64,000 nt of DNA from Algiphilus aromaticivorans DG1253 (GCF_000733765.1 NZ_JPOG01000001.1:3172501-3236500); one strand, 5' to 3'; positions 54,062 to 64,000 are shown, numbered from the stretch's first letter. The notes: generated by a model from the sequence alone, not told the origin. Numbers and translations: made by a program.

Positions 54062-54718
54062 ATGCACCGTGTCTTTCCCGCCGCCGGCCTTGCCGTGCTG
54101 CTAACACTGACCTCCTTCTCCGCCATCGCCGGAGGCTGGGCGCGCATCGCCTCCGAGGGAGAAAACATGAAACTGGAGTACGGCGACGCAGCGCTGCGCA
54201 TGAGCGTAGGCGGTCAGGGCGAGGACGCCTACCTCCTGATCCGGGACGGCAAGATCTACTCGGTCACCGGCGGGGTGGTGATCGACGCCACCAGCATGAT
54301 GGAGCGCTTCGGTAACAAGACGAAGACGCCGGGCGACTCACTGGCACGCTTCCACGGCCTGGAAGCCACCGGCCGCAATGAGACGGTTGCGGGCATAAGC
54401 GGCGAGGTGCATGTGCTGGATTTCACCGACCACAACGGCCGGCGCCAGCAGAAGGAGGTCGTGCTGTCGGATGACCAGCGCGTGGTCGAAATGCAGCGCG
54501 CCTTCCTGCGCATGACGAAGACGATGGCCGACGCCGCCGGCACCGACACGGCCGGCGCTGCCGACTTCGAGGCGGCGCTGGGCAGCCGCGGCGTGCTGCG
54601 CATGGGCAACGAGATGCGCGTGGCGGAAATCAGCGGCGACGACCCGGGATCCGCCCGTTTGGAGCTGCCCTCGAAGCCGATGAGCTTCGGTGACTTCGGC
54701 GGCGCTTTCGGGAAGTAG
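54062..54718 (+). CDS. Periplasmic hypothetical protein
   Basis: 218 residues from ATG 54062 with a signal peptide (MHRVFPAAGLAVLLTLTSFSAIAGG). The mature part is beta-rich and has a repeated MKLEYGDAALRMSV...YSVTGGVVIDATSMMERFG pattern reminiscent of DUF4412-type proteins, though I cannot assign a family with confidence. The first base after its stop is the last base of the convergent SH3 gene. Longer in-frame start rejected because it overlaps the SPOR gene. Confidence 0.72.
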   Translation: MHRVFPAAGLAVLLTLTSFSAIAGGWARIASEGENMKLEYGDAALRMSVGGQGEDAYLLIRDGKIYSVTGGVVIDATSMMERFGNKTKTPGDSLARFHGLEATGRNETVAGISGEVHVLDFTDHNGRRQQKEVVLSDDQRVVEMQRAFLRMTKTMADAAGTDTAGAADFEAALGSRGVLRMGNEMRVAEISGDDPGSARLELPSKPMSFGDFGGAFGK

Positions 54719-55210
54719 CTAGCGCGCCGGTAAGGCAGCGGCGGCCGGCTCGCGAGCCAGCCAGCCGATGCGGTGGGCCGCGGGCTCGTAGACCTCGCGC
54801 CAGCCGCTGCGCACCGACAGCAGGATCAGCAGGCTGCCGTCTTCCAGCTGCGTGATGGCCTCGCCGTCCGGCGCGTCATGCAGCATGGCGGCCTCGCTCA
54901 AGCGATAGCGCGGCAGATGCGCGCCCACCGTCGCGGCCATGTCGGGGGCGGCGCGCACACGCGTGGCATCCAGCGCGACCAGGGCGCGCAGCGCCCCGGC
55001 CAACGCTTCGGCGTCATCGGTTTCGGCGAGAGCGGCTTCCGCCGGCCCGGCCAGCGCGAAGGTCTCTTCGGCATCCTCGCGCGCGCCCAGGCCCAGACGC
55101 TCCAGCGGAATGAAGAAGGTGCCGCGCTCAGGCGGGCGGTGCGGCTCGCGCGCTTCGGCAACACCGACGAGCAGCAGAAGCGGAAGGCAGCGAATCAGAG
55201 ATTTCGGCAC
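54719..55210 (-). CDS. Small secreted protein with SH3-like C-terminus
   Basis: 163 residues from GTG 55210, preceded by GAGGAG at 7 bp. Signal peptide VPKSLIRCLPLLLLVGVAEA. The C-terminal 50 residues (MLHDAPDGEAITQLEDGSLLILLSVRSGWREV...GWLAREP) look like a bacterial SH3 domain. The middle is Ala-rich helix. Function unknown. An in-frame ATG start at 55360 adds low-complexity sequence that overlaps typA. Confidence 0.7.
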   Translation of the reverse strand: MPKSLIRCLPLLLLVGVAEAREPHRPPERGTFFIPLERLGLGAREDAEETFALAGPAEAALAETDDAEALAGALRALVALDATRVRAAPDMAATVGAHLPRYRLSEAAMLHDAPDGEAITQLEDGSLLILLSVRSGWREVYEPAAHRIGWLAREPAAAALPAR

Positions 55211-55271
55211 GCCGATTCTCCTCGGAACGAGGGACCACCATCCCAGACCGCCGCCGCTGCGGCAAGACGAC

Positions 55272-57101
<1,830 letters not shown>

Positions 57102-57228
57102 GAAATTGGTGCGATGCACAAAATGCGGCAAAAGGCGGCGCATGGTACGCCCTAGCGGCGACCGAAGCGAGCGCGGCGCGCGCTAGCAGCTTCTGTCAAA
57201 GTGGCCCGACCTTTTTTCTGGAGCCTTC

Positions 57229-57981
57229 ATGCGCTACAGCGTGCCTCTCGTCGCTCTGCTGTTGACCCTCGCCACGCCACCGGCCGAGGCGAACTGGTGG
57301 GAACGCCTTTTCGGCAACGCCCCACAGGAAAGCGAGACCAGCGAAGACAGCACCGATTCCGCGCCCACCGCGACCCGGCTGGGCAGCGACACCATCGCGG
57401 ACGGTCTGCGTGCGGCGCTGGATCAGGGCATCTCGCGCGCGGTGGCCGAACTCGGGCGCGAAGACGGCTTCTGGGGCAACCCCGCTGCGCGCGTTCCGCT
57501 GCCGCCCGCGCTGGAAGGCCCCGCCGAGCTCATCCGCCGTGCCGGCGGCGGCGCGGCAGTGGACAGCTTCCGGCGCAGCCTGAACCGCGCTGCTGAGCAG
57601 GCAGTGCCCGAGGCTGCGCAGGTTTTCGGGCAGGTCCTGCAGGCCATGACCCTGCGCGACGTACGCAACATCCTGCAGGGCGCCGAGGACGCGGCCACGC
57701 AGTACTTCCGCACCGAAACGGCCGAGACGCTGCGCGCGCGCTTTCGGCCCGTGGTGGCGCAGAGCATCGACCGCGCCGGCGTCGGCCCCGCCTACGACGC
57801 ACTACTGCGCAACGCGGGTCCCTATGCGGCGCTGGTGGGCGCTCCGGAGAATCTGGAGGGCCACGTCACCGAGCGCGCTCTGGACGCCCTTTTTGCGCGC
57901 ATCGCGACCGAAGAGGCACGCATCCGCAGCGAGACGGCCGCGCGCGGCAGCGAACTTCTGGAGCGCGTCTTCGGCGGCTGA
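57229..57981 (+). CDS. DUF4197 periplasmic protein
   Basis: 250 residues with a signal peptide (about 1-21, TPPAEAN) and the DUF4197 pattern: IADGLRAALDQGISRAVAELGREDGFWGNPAARVPLPPALE, LRDVRNILQGAEDAATQYFR and AGPYAALVGAPENLEGHVTERALDALF. Function unknown. Divergent from typA and convergent with a TPR lipoprotein. Confidence 0.9.
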   Translation: MRYSVPLVALLLTLATPPAEANWWERLFGNAPQESETSEDSTDSAPTATRLGSDTIADGLRAALDQGISRAVAELGREDGFWGNPAARVPLPPALEGPAELIRRAGGGAAVDSFRRSLNRAAEQAVPEAAQVFGQVLQAMTLRDVRNILQGAEDAATQYFRTETAETLRARFRPVVAQSIDRAGVGPAYDALLRNAGPYAALVGAPENLEGHVTERALDALFARIATEEARIRSETAARGSELLERVFGG

Positions 57982-57997
57982 GCCACCGGCGTCGGCT

Positions 57998-58819
57998 TCA
58001 GGCGCCCTCTTCCTCGGCCATCTCCGCGCGCGCCTGGGCGTCCTCGCGCAGGCTGTCGTTGTCGCGCAGATTGGCCTGCGCCATACCGGTCACGGGGTGC
58101 TCGGAACCCAGCGCCTCTTCGAGGATGCCGGCGGCTTCCTTCAGCACTTTCTCGGCGGCATCGAAGTCCTGCTGGATCTGCAGAGCGGTGCCGAGGTTGT
58201 TGAGGGCCACGCCGACATTGGCGTGCGCATCCCCCAGCGCCGCGCGGTAGGCATCCACCGAGGCGCGATACATTTCCAGCGAGGCTTCCATATCGTCGGC
58301 AACCTCGTAGGTCTCTGCCATATCGCCGTAGAGCGCAGCCATGGCTTCGCTTTCCTCGGCGCCGGCATCGCTCAGCAGCGCTTGGGCGCGCTCCAGTCGG
58401 GCCATGCCGGCTTCGGCATCGCCGCCGTTGGTCAGCAGCATGCCGTAGTCGGCCAAGGTACGCGCCAGCGCCCTCGGTTCGGCGTCAACCTGCGCTTCCT
58501 GAAGCCCGACGGCGCGCTGATAGAACTGCTTGGCGTCCTCGTCCTGGCCGCGCATATGAAAAAGCCACGCCGTGTTGGCGACGGCCTGAGCGTATTCGGG
58601 ACTCTGCTCGCTGAACTCGCGGGCATCCTCCAATGCCGACAGGCAGAGTGGATTCGCCGCCTCGATGTCGGCGTTGTCGACCAGCTGCCGGCACTTGTCG
58701 TTGGCGGTGCGCAGCTCGGCCACCTCGCCGGTTTTGCTCTTGCTCTGCCCGGCCTCTTCGGCCGTGCCGCAACCGCTCAGCATGAGTCCCATCGCCGCTG
58801 CCGTGAGAATCGCCTTCAT
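57998..58819 (-). CDS. TPR-repeat lipoprotein
   Basis: 273 residues from ATG 58819. Lipobox LMLSGC gives a lipidated Cys17. The mature protein is helical with about five TPR-like units (CLSALEDAREFSEQSPEYAQAVANTAWLFHMRGQDEDAKQFY; LARTLADYGMLLTNGGDAEAGMARLERA; VGVALNNLGTALQIQQDFDAAEKVL). Probable envelope scaffold; partner unknown. Upstream in-frame sequence to 58906 lacks a signal and is excluded. Confidence 0.83.
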   Translation of the reverse strand: MKAILTAAAMGLMLSGCGTAEEAGQSKSKTGEVAELRTANDKCRQLVDNADIEAANPLCLSALEDAREFSEQSPEYAQAVANTAWLFHMRGQDEDAKQFYQRAVGLQEAQVDAEPRALARTLADYGMLLTNGGDAEAGMARLERAQALLSDAGAEESEAMAALYGDMAETYEVADDMEASLEMYRASVDAYRAALGDAHANVGVALNNLGTALQIQQDFDAAEKVLKEAAGILEEALGSEHPVTGMAQANLRDNDSLREDAQARAEMAEEEGA

Positions 58820-58936
58820 CGGTCTCCCCGCTTCGATGCAAAGCGACGACCTTGCCGGTCGCCATCGCGCAGCGCAAGCACGCCGCAGGCCTGTACACAA
58901 CAGCAACAGCCGTGCGCGCAGCCTTAAACTGCCGTG

Positions 58937-59437
58937 ATGAATCTGCGCCTACCCCAGCGTTTCCGCTATCTACGCGCCCGCGGACATGCGTGGCTGCAGA
59001 CACATCCGCGGACGCTGGACGCACTGGAGTTCACCGGCTGCCTGCGTAAGGGTCCCGAGGCCATTGCGCGCGGCGTCTTCATCGGCATTTTGGTCGGGCT
59101 GACACCCACTGTCGGCGGTCAAACGCTGTTGATGATCCTGGGATGCATGATGCTACGCGGCAATTTTCCCAGCGCCTTCGCGGTGTCGTGGGTCAGCAAC
59201 CCCTTCACCGTCGCACCGCTCTACTGGCTCTTCCACGGCATCGGCAAGGGAGTGTTTCAAAACCTGTCGCTCTTCGACAGCGACGCCTGGTTCGTGCAGG
59301 GCATCGGCGATGACATCGTCTTTGCCGGCCTGGGCAGCCTGCTGTTGGCGCTGCCCGCCGCCTTCGGAAGCTATTTCCTATCGCACCGAATCTCGGCGGC
59401 CCTTCTCGCACGCCGTGCCGCCCGCGTGCGCGCCTAG
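58937..59437 (+). CDS. DUF2062 membrane protein
   Basis: 166 residues from ATG 58937 (a GTG one codon upstream is possible). Basic N-terminus, then the DUF2062 core with three membrane helices (about 46-65, 70-92 and 125-148): AIARGVFIGILVGLTPTVGGQTLLM and SWVSNPFTVAPLYWLFHGIG. Function unknown. The stop is 2 bp from the convergent panE stop. Confidence 0.87.
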   Translation: MNLRLPQRFRYLRARGHAWLQTHPRTLDALEFTGCLRKGPEAIARGVFIGILVGLTPTVGGQTLLMILGCMMLRGNFPSAFAVSWVSNPFTVAPLYWLFHGIGKGVFQNLSLFDSDAWFVQGIGDDIVFAGLGSLLLALPAAFGSYFLSHRISAALLARRAARVRA

Positions 59438-59439
59438 TA

Positions 59440-60465
59440 CTAGTCAGCCACCGAGCGCAGCTCGTCGAGCAGCACCTCGCCGGGCCAATCGCGACGGCCG
59501 TCGGCTTCGGCCTCGCGGATGAGGGCCACCATGCGCGCGTTCACCGGCGCCTGTCGCCCCAGCCGCTCGGCCAGGCGAAGGACCTCGCCGTTGATCCAGT
59601 CGATCTCCGTGCGTCGGCCACGCTCGAGGTCCTCCCACATCGAGGAACGCGCCAGCGGATCGATGGCCAGCATGCGGTTGCCCAGCCGTCGGAACAGCCA
59701 GTCCGGCATGCTCAGCGCGGCGGGCAGCCAGTGCGGCGGCAGCGCCGTGATCTTCGCGGGCCGGATACCGACGGCTTCGAGCAGCGCCAGCGTCTCGCGC
59801 TGAGCCATCGCCACGCAGCGGCGATAAGCGCGCTGGCTCAGCTCGGCCTTGAGCGGAATACCGGAGAGCGCGTTGACGGCGTTGTTCAGATTCAGCAGCA
59901 ATTTCGACCACAGCACGGCGGGCATGTCGACGTGGCGCTGCAAAGGTAGGCCGGCCTTGTCGAACACCGGCTGCCAAAGATCGAGGATGCTGCTGTCAGC
60001 GACCTCGAGATCACCCTCGGAGCCGTGATGAAAGCGCCCCTGCCCCTGATTGACCACGTTGAAGGGCACCATGCCGGCCAGCACCGGCTGATCCGGCAAG
60101 CATTCGGCCAGCACCTCGGCGTTGTGCAGCCCGTTCTGGAAGCTGATCACCGGCACGTCGGAGGCGAGGTGACTGGCCAGCTCGTGGCCGGCGGACTCCG
60201 TCGCGGCGGACTTGACGGTAACCAGCACAAGGCTGGCATCGGCCGCAGCAGCGGCTTCGGTGCGGAAATCCACCGCGCCCGGCGCCAACACAGCGTGGAA
60301 GCCGCGCAAGTCGCTGAGGGTCAGCCCGTGGTCGGCCACTTCCGCGGCGATACCGGCACGACCGATGAAGCGCACCGGCGCCCCCGCGGCGGCGAGCCGG
60401 CCGCCGATATAGCAGCCGACGCTTCCCGCTCCGATGACAACGATGCAGCCGCGGGCTTCCGGCAT
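59440..60465 (-). CDS. panE: 2-dehydropantoate 2-reductase family protein
   Basis: NADPH-dependent reductase of pantothenate synthesis, 341 residues. Nucleotide motif VVIGAGSVGCYIGGRLA (about 9-25), VTVKSAATES, FQNGLHNAEVL and the catalytic Lys region VLWSKLLLNLNNAVNAL. Somewhat longer than E. coli PanE (about 300), so a related ketopantoate-reductase-like activity is possible. Confidence 0.88.
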   Translation of the reverse strand: MPEARGCIVVIGAGSVGCYIGGRLAAAGAPVRFIGRAGIAAEVADHGLTLSDLRGFHAVLAPGAVDFRTEAAAAADASLVLVTVKSAATESAGHELASHLASDVPVISFQNGLHNAEVLAECLPDQPVLAGMVPFNVVNQGQGRFHHGSEGDLEVADSSILDLWQPVFDKAGLPLQRHVDMPAVLWSKLLLNLNNAVNALSGIPLKAELSQRAYRRCVAMAQRETLALLEAVGIRPAKITALPPHWLPAALSMPDWLFRRLGNRMLAIDPLARSSMWEDLERGRRTEIDWINGEVLRLAERLGRQAPVNARMVALIREAEADGRRDWPGEVLLDELRSVAD

Positions 60466-60485
60466 GCGCTTGCTCCTCCTGCCTA

Positions 60486-60908
60486 TCAGTGATCGTCCGG
60501 CGGGCGGCCGCGCAGGCGCTTGCGCGCGCCGCGCTGCTTCTTGGCTTCGAGGCGACGACGCCGGCTGCCCCGTGTCGGCTTGGTGGCGATGCGCGGCCGC
60601 GGCGCGCGGGCTCCCAGGCGCAGCAGGCGCGCCAGCGCCGCAAAGGCGTCGCGCCGGTTCATATCCTGGCTGCGATGCGCCTGCGCCTTGATGACGATGC
60701 GCCCGTCGTCGCTGATACGGCCGTCGGCTAATGCGAGCAGCCGTTGTTTCCAGGCCTCCGGCAACTCGGTATCGGCGAGATCAAGGCGCATATGCACCGC
60801 CGTGGAAACCGCGTTGACGTTCTGCCCACCCGGCCCACCGGCGCGCACGGCGTGCCAGCGCGCCTGCGACAGGGCGCGCTCGATCTCGGCTTCCGGGCTA
60901 GGCTTCAT
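60486..60908 (-). CDS. arfB: Ribosome-rescue hydrolase ArfB
   Basis: Codon-independent peptidyl-tRNA hydrolase that frees ribosomes stalled at mRNA ends. 140 residues. The catalytic GGQ is at 27-29 (RAGGPGGQNVNAV). The C-terminal tail is very rich in Arg/Lys (PRIATKPTRGSRRRRLEAKK...), the part that enters the empty mRNA channel. 20 bp after panE on the same strand. Confidence 0.94.
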   Translation of the reverse strand: MKPSPEAEIERALSQARWHAVRAGGPGGQNVNAVSTAVHMRLDLADTELPEAWKQRLLALADGRISDDGRIVIKAQAHRSQDMNRRDAFAALARLLRLGARAPRPRIATKPTRGSRRRRLEAKKQRGARKRLRGRPPDDH

Positions 60909-61004
60909 GCGTGCAGCCTACCCATACCGCCCCGCTCGCCGCCACAACAACCACCCCGCTTGCCCCGGCCGCGTCCAGTTGCCGACCGGGCGCGTAGGAA
61001 GATC

Positions 61005-62180
61005 ATGCTGCGTACCCCCTGCCTTCTCGCTGGCCTGCTGAGCGCGACGGTTCATGCTGCGCCTTACGAACCCTATGTCCCGGCTACCGGCGAGCAGGTG
61101 CTGCTGCGCGTCGCGCCGGACGACTCGGAGGCCGCATCACGCGTTCGCGCTCTGCGCGAGGCCGCTCGCGCGGCCCCCGGTGATGTCGACGCTGCCGTGC
61201 GCTTCGCGCACGCGGCCATCGAGCGCGCCCGCGCCACCGCCGACCCGCGCTGGTACGGACAGGCCGAGAGCGTGCTCGTGCACTGGGAGGACGCACCGAG
61301 CACACCGGTAGCCATCCGCGTGCTGCGCGCAACCATCGCCCAGCACCGGCATCGCTTCGAGCAGGCACTGGCCGAGCTCGACGCGGTCATCGCCGAGCAG
61401 CCCGGCCATCCGCAGGCGCGCGTCACGCGCGCGGTGATCCACAGCGTGCAGGCGCGCTACCAGCAGGCGCTGCGCGACTGCGCGGCGCTGCTTCGCGTCG
61501 GCGAGCTGCTGACCACGACCTGCATGGCGACGCCGCGCAGCCTCAGCGGTGAGGCAGAAGCTGCGCTGGCACAACTCGACCGCGCGCTGGCGCGCGCGCC
61601 CGGCGACGCCGGCACGCGACTATGGGCGCTGACCGTGGCAGCCGAAATTGCCGATCGCCTGAACCGCGACGATGCCGACGCGCGCTATCAGCGCGCCCTT
61701 GCCGCGGAGGGCGCCGGACGGAATCTCTATCTGAAACTGGCCTACGCCGACTTCCTGCTGCACAACGACCGACCCGACGAGGTCGCGGAGCTGCTGCCGC
61801 CCTACGGCGACACCACTGAGGCGCAGATCCGCATCCTGCGCGCCCGCGCGCAGCAAGGCGAGCCCGTGGATCCCGGCCCGCTACGCGCCCGCCTCGACAC
61901 CATCCGCACGCGCGGCAGTGAGCCGCACTACCGCGAGGAAGCCATGACGGCGCTGCATCTCGAACAGCGCCCGGCCGAAGCGCTGTGGCTGGCGCGCGAG
62001 AACTGGCGGCAGCAGCGCGAACCACTCGACGCGCTGCTGCTGCTGCAGGCGGCCCTCTCCGCCGACGACCCGTCGGCTGCCGCGCCCGTTCGCCGATGGA
62101 TGCGCGACAACGGCGTGCAGGATCACCGGCTGCAGGCGCTGCGCGAGCAGCTCGCCGATACTGAGGAGGCCAGCCTATGA
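61005..62180 (+). CDS. Secreted TPR-like protein upstream of HupE
   Basis: 391 residues from ATG 61005 (AGGAAG before it), signal peptide about 1-18 (LLSATVHA). The rest is Ala/Arg/Leu-rich helical repeat, TPR-like (FEQALAELDAVIAEQPGHPQARVTRAVIHSVQARYQQAL; AEAALAQLDRALARAPGDAGTRLWAL). Function unknown. Its stop overlaps the HupE-like start, so it belongs to that small operon. An upstream in-frame extension runs antisense to arfB and is excluded. Confidence 0.83.
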   Translation: MLRTPCLLAGLLSATVHAAPYEPYVPATGEQVLLRVAPDDSEAASRVRALREAARAAPGDVDAAVRFAHAAIERARATADPRWYGQAESVLVHWEDAPSTPVAIRVLRATIAQHRHRFEQALAELDAVIAEQPGHPQARVTRAVIHSVQARYQQALRDCAALLRVGELLTTTCMATPRSLSGEAEAALAQLDRALARAPGDAGTRLWALTVAAEIADRLNRDDADARYQRALAAEGAGRNLYLKLAYADFLLHNDRPDEVAELLPPYGDTTEAQIRILRARAQQGEPVDPGPLRARLDTIRTRGSEPHYREEAMTALHLEQRPAEALWLARENWRQQREPLDALLLLQAALSADDPSAAAPVRRWMRDNGVQDHRLQALREQLADTEEASL

Positions 62181-63316
62181 GGCCGGTGCTGCTTTCGGCC
62201 TTGCTCTTGGTCGTCGCGGCAACGGCGACGACAGCGGCGCACGCCCACAAGCCCAGCGACAGCTATCTGCGCCTAAGCGTGGCCGGGGACACGCTGACCG
62301 GCCGTTGGGATATCGCGCTGCGTGATCTGCACGAGTTGCTCGATCTCGACACCGACGGCGACGGCGCCATCACCTGGGCCGAGCTGCGCGCCAGTCGGCA
62401 TGCCGTTATCGACACAGCCACGGGCGCGCTGCGAATCGACGGCGACGGCCGCGCCTGCGCGCTCGACTTCGGGCCACTGCGCGTGGTCGATCACAGCGAC
62501 GGGCCCTATGCGGTGCTGGCGCTGCAGGCGCAATGCGCGGCGGCGCCACTGGAGCGCTTGCGCATCGACTACCAGCTGCTCTTCGAGCTGGACGCCAGCC
62601 ATCGCGGGTTGCTGAATCTGCAGTTCGGCGGCACGCACAGCGCGATTTTCGCGAGCAACGCGCGCAGCCGGGAATTCGATCGCACACTGACCAGCGGCTG
62701 GGTGCTGTTCTGGAACTACCTCCACGAAGGCGCCTGGCACATCTGGGTTGGCTTTGATCACCTGCTCTTCCTGCTCTGTCTGCTGCTACCGGCCGTGCTG
62801 CAGCGCAGCCCGGAAGGCTGGGTCGCTGCGCCCAACGGCCGCGCGGCCTTCCTGGGCGTGCTGAGCGTCGTCACCGCCTTCACCGTGGCACACGCGATGT
62901 CGCTTTCGGCAGCCGCGCTCGACTGGCTGCGCCTGCCGACGCGCTGGGTGGAAGCCGCCGTTGCGGCCACCATCATCTTCGCTGCGCTCAACAATCTGCT
63001 GCCCATGGTGCGGCGGCGGCTCTGGCTCGTGGCCTTCGGCTTTGGCCTCGTGCACGGCGCCGGCTACGCCGGCGTGCTGGCCGGCCTCGGCCTGTCAACG
63101 GCGAGCCTGGCGCTGGCGCTGCTCGGCTTCAATCTCGGTGTTGAAGGCGGTCAGATTCTGATCGCGGCAGCTTTCATGCCGCTGGCCTGGTGGGCGAGAC
63201 ACGCGGGCTGGTATCGCCACGGCGTGGTCGTGCCCGGTTCGGTGGCCGCCATCCTGCTCGGTGGCGGCTGGCTGCTGCAGCGGCTTTTTCACATCCGTCT
63301 GGAGGGACTCTGGTGA
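62177..63316 (+). CDS. HupE/UreJ-family membrane protein with periplasmic EF-hand domain
   Basis: 379 residues. Signal (about 1-24), a soluble N-terminal domain (about 25-175) and six or seven membrane helices (about 190-370). The N-terminal part has a complete 12-residue EF-hand loop DTDGDGAITWAE at 58-69, so calcium binding is likely. The membrane part has the HupE/UreJ_2 motif HIWVGFDHLLFLLCL, with further His in THAMS-like and VHGAGYAGVL loops, suggesting metal (nickel/cobalt) transport. Both ends overlap neighbours (ATGA and GTGA). Confidence 0.85.
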   Translation: MRPVLLSALLLVVAATATTAAHAHKPSDSYLRLSVAGDTLTGRWDIALRDLHELLDLDTDGDGAITWAELRASRHAVIDTATGALRIDGDGRACALDFGPLRVVDHSDGPYAVLALQAQCAAAPLERLRIDYQLLFELDASHRGLLNLQFGGTHSAIFASNARSREFDRTLTSGWVLFWNYLHEGAWHIWVGFDHLLFLLCLLLPAVLQRSPEGWVAAPNGRAAFLGVLSVVTAFTVAHAMSLSAAALDWLRLPTRWVEAAVAATIIFAALNNLLPMVRRRLWLVAFGFGLVHGAGYAGVLAGLGLSTASLALALLGFNLGVEGGQILIAAAFMPLAWWARHAGWYRHGVVVPGSVAAILLGGGWLLQRLFHIRLEGLW

Positions 63317-63756
63317 GCTATCGAAACAGTGCCGTCGCACTTCTGCTGCTGACCGCGACCCCGGCCGCCATGCCCCACGGCGCCGGCTACGAGCGCGAAC
63401 CGGAAGCACCGGCCGAAGTCTTGCGCTTCCGCTACGCCGCCGGGGGCGCCATGGACGGGGTGCAGGTGCAGGTATCGCGCCCGGAAGACGGCGGGCTGTT
63501 CCAGGTCGGGCGCACGGACCCGGCCGGTCGCTTCGCCTTCGTGCCGGACGAAACGGGCGAGTGGACAGTGACAGCCGACGACGGCCAGGGCCATCAGTTG
63601 CAGGCGCGCATCGCGGTGGGCGCGGCGACGCAGCAGGAGGCAGCGCAGCGCGTGATGATCCCGCCGCTGGCGCTGCTCGGAGCATTGATCCTCAGCCTGC
63701 TCGTCAACGCCGGGCTGTTCTCGGCCTGGCGCGCACAAAAAAAGCCCCGCCACTAG
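63313..63756 (+). CDS. Small membrane-anchored accessory protein of the HupE operon
   Basis: 147 residues from GTG 63313, overlapping the HupE stop (GTGA). Signal peptide (about 1-20), a periplasmic beta domain like those of carboxypeptidase-regulatory or NikL/NikM-type proteins (GGAMDGVQVQVSRPEDGGLFQVGRTDPAGRFAFVPDETGEWTVTADD) and one C-terminal membrane helix (about 118-138). Perhaps a metal-binding partner of the HupE-like protein. Its last codons form part of a terminator that works for the opposite strand. Confidence 0.75.
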   Translation: MSYRNSAVALLLLTATPAAMPHGAGYEREPEAPAEVLRFRYAAGGAMDGVQVQVSRPEDGGLFQVGRTDPAGRFAFVPDETGEWTVTADDGQGHQLQARIAVGAATQQEAAQRVMIPPLALLGALILSLLVNAGLFSAWRAQKKPRH

Positions 63757-63764
63757 GGCGGGGC
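63737..63764 (-). terminator. Intrinsic terminator for minus-strand transcription
   Basis: Perfect 8-bp stem GCCCCGCC / GGCGGGGC, loop ACTAG, followed on the minus strand by seven T (A-run 63737-63743). It should end the transcript of the minus-strand gene at the right edge. The stop codon of the plus-strand accessory gene (63754-63756) lies in the loop, and the A-run encodes its Lys residues. Confidence 0.85.
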
Positions 63765-63876
63765 CAGAAAGGCCGTGATCGGGCGCAGACCTTGCCCGTC
63801 ACGGCATCGAGATCGATGGGGGTCATATCGATCTCGAATTGGGCTGGCCTCTCGTACTACGAATCGAGAAGCCGGT
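63765..63876 (-). other. Structured 3' untranslated stretch
   Basis: About 110 bp between the terminator and the stop of the partial minus-strand gene. It contains the 10-bp inverted repeat CGAGATCGAT / ATCGATCTCG with a 9-bp centre, an imperfect CCGTGA...TCACGG repeat, and a TCTCG/CGAGA hairpin. It looks like a folded 3' end or a REP-like element. No gene seen. Confidence 0.5.
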
Positions 63877-64000
63877 TCAGAGGCAGTCGGAGGTGAATCC
63901 GCTAGCCCCAAGTAATGCATCCTCGGGTGTGCCAGCGGCGCCGAAACCGACGCCCCCGAGAGGCGCGGAATCCCGCGCCTCCGGAGCCTGCTGGCATTCG
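63877..64000 (-). CDS. C-terminal tail of an unidentified protein, 5' end beyond window
   Basis: The minus-strand frame is open from the window edge to a TGA at 63877-63879, giving about 40 residues: Ala/Gly/Pro-rich, starting ECQQAPEARDSAPLGG and ending ALLGASGFTSDCL. Codon use is like neighbouring genes, and a terminator follows about 110 bp later, so it is probably a real gene end. The family is not recognisable from the tail alone. Confidence 0.45.
   Translation of the reverse strand, partial: ECQQAPEARDSAPLGGVGFGAAGTPEDALLGASGFTSDCL

Overview
The window is 64 kb of GC-rich, densely packed chromosome (short gaps, many ATGA/GTGA/TGATG stop-start overlaps) from a gammaproteobacterium. Gene order matches conserved gammaproteobacterial blocks: yibN-grxC-secB-gpsA beside envC-ctpA-yibQ, ubiE-ubiJ-ubiB, hslV-hslU-DUF971, dapF-DUF484-xerC, and M23 peptidase-anmK-erpA-argC. 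Wax-ester synthase, a DUF1302/DUF1329 pair, an HLD-I-type haloalkane dehalogenase and a RoxA-like cytochrome suggest a hydrocarbon- or lipid-using lineage such as Nevskiales/Solimonadaceae/Algiphilaceae or relatives. That placement is inference. No rRNA, tRNA, IS element, prophage or CRISPR array was seen.

Layout. 0-10 kb: cell wall (M23 peptidase open at the left edge, anmK, bactofilin), Fe-S, heme and iron (erpA, hemJ, bfr, bfd), argC, rppH, two phosphatases and a cobalamin adenosyltransferase. A strong unannotated signal lies beside bfd: a promoter overlapping a Fur-box-like site, followed by about 95 nt of stacked hairpins ending in an intrinsic terminator, i.e. a candidate iron-responsive small RNA. 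10-24 kb: a palindrome-rich intergenic repeat, ampD, a two-domain M16 lipoprotein, trmL, the gpsA-secB-grxC-yibN operon, envC-ctpA-yibQ, and the ubiE-ubiJ-ubiB operon. 24-32 kb: an accessory redox cluster (TetR, TlpA-like thioredoxin, DUF4266 lipoprotein, DUF3570 protein, ApbE, three-CXXCH RoxA-like cytochrome) converging on a TonB-dependent receptor with a good Fur box. 32-38.7 kb: hslVU-DUF971, a second copy of the intergenic repeat, then haloalkane dehalogenase-dapF-DUF484-xerC. 38.7-48 kb: an orphan ParM-like actin, wax-ester synthase, aldehyde dehydrogenase with TetR, DUF1329/DUF1302 and an AraC regulator, which together look like a hydrophobic-substrate and lipid-storage island. 48-64 kb: prolyl oligopeptidase, a C39 peptidase / ATP-grasp ligase / GNAT cassette, FecR-SPOR protein, typA, several envelope proteins, panE, arfB, and a TPR-HupE-accessory operon. 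The right edge carries the 3' end of an unidentified minus-strand gene.

Most promising for new biology: (1) the Fur-controlled sRNA candidate; (2) mosaic intergenic repeats with shared ends, a covarying hairpin and variable palindromes, several sharing a CA(A/G)GGATG core; (3) the thioredoxin-DUF4266-DUF3570-ApbE-cytochrome cluster; (4) the C39 / ATP-grasp / GNAT cassette; (5) the orphan actin facing the wax-ester synthase.
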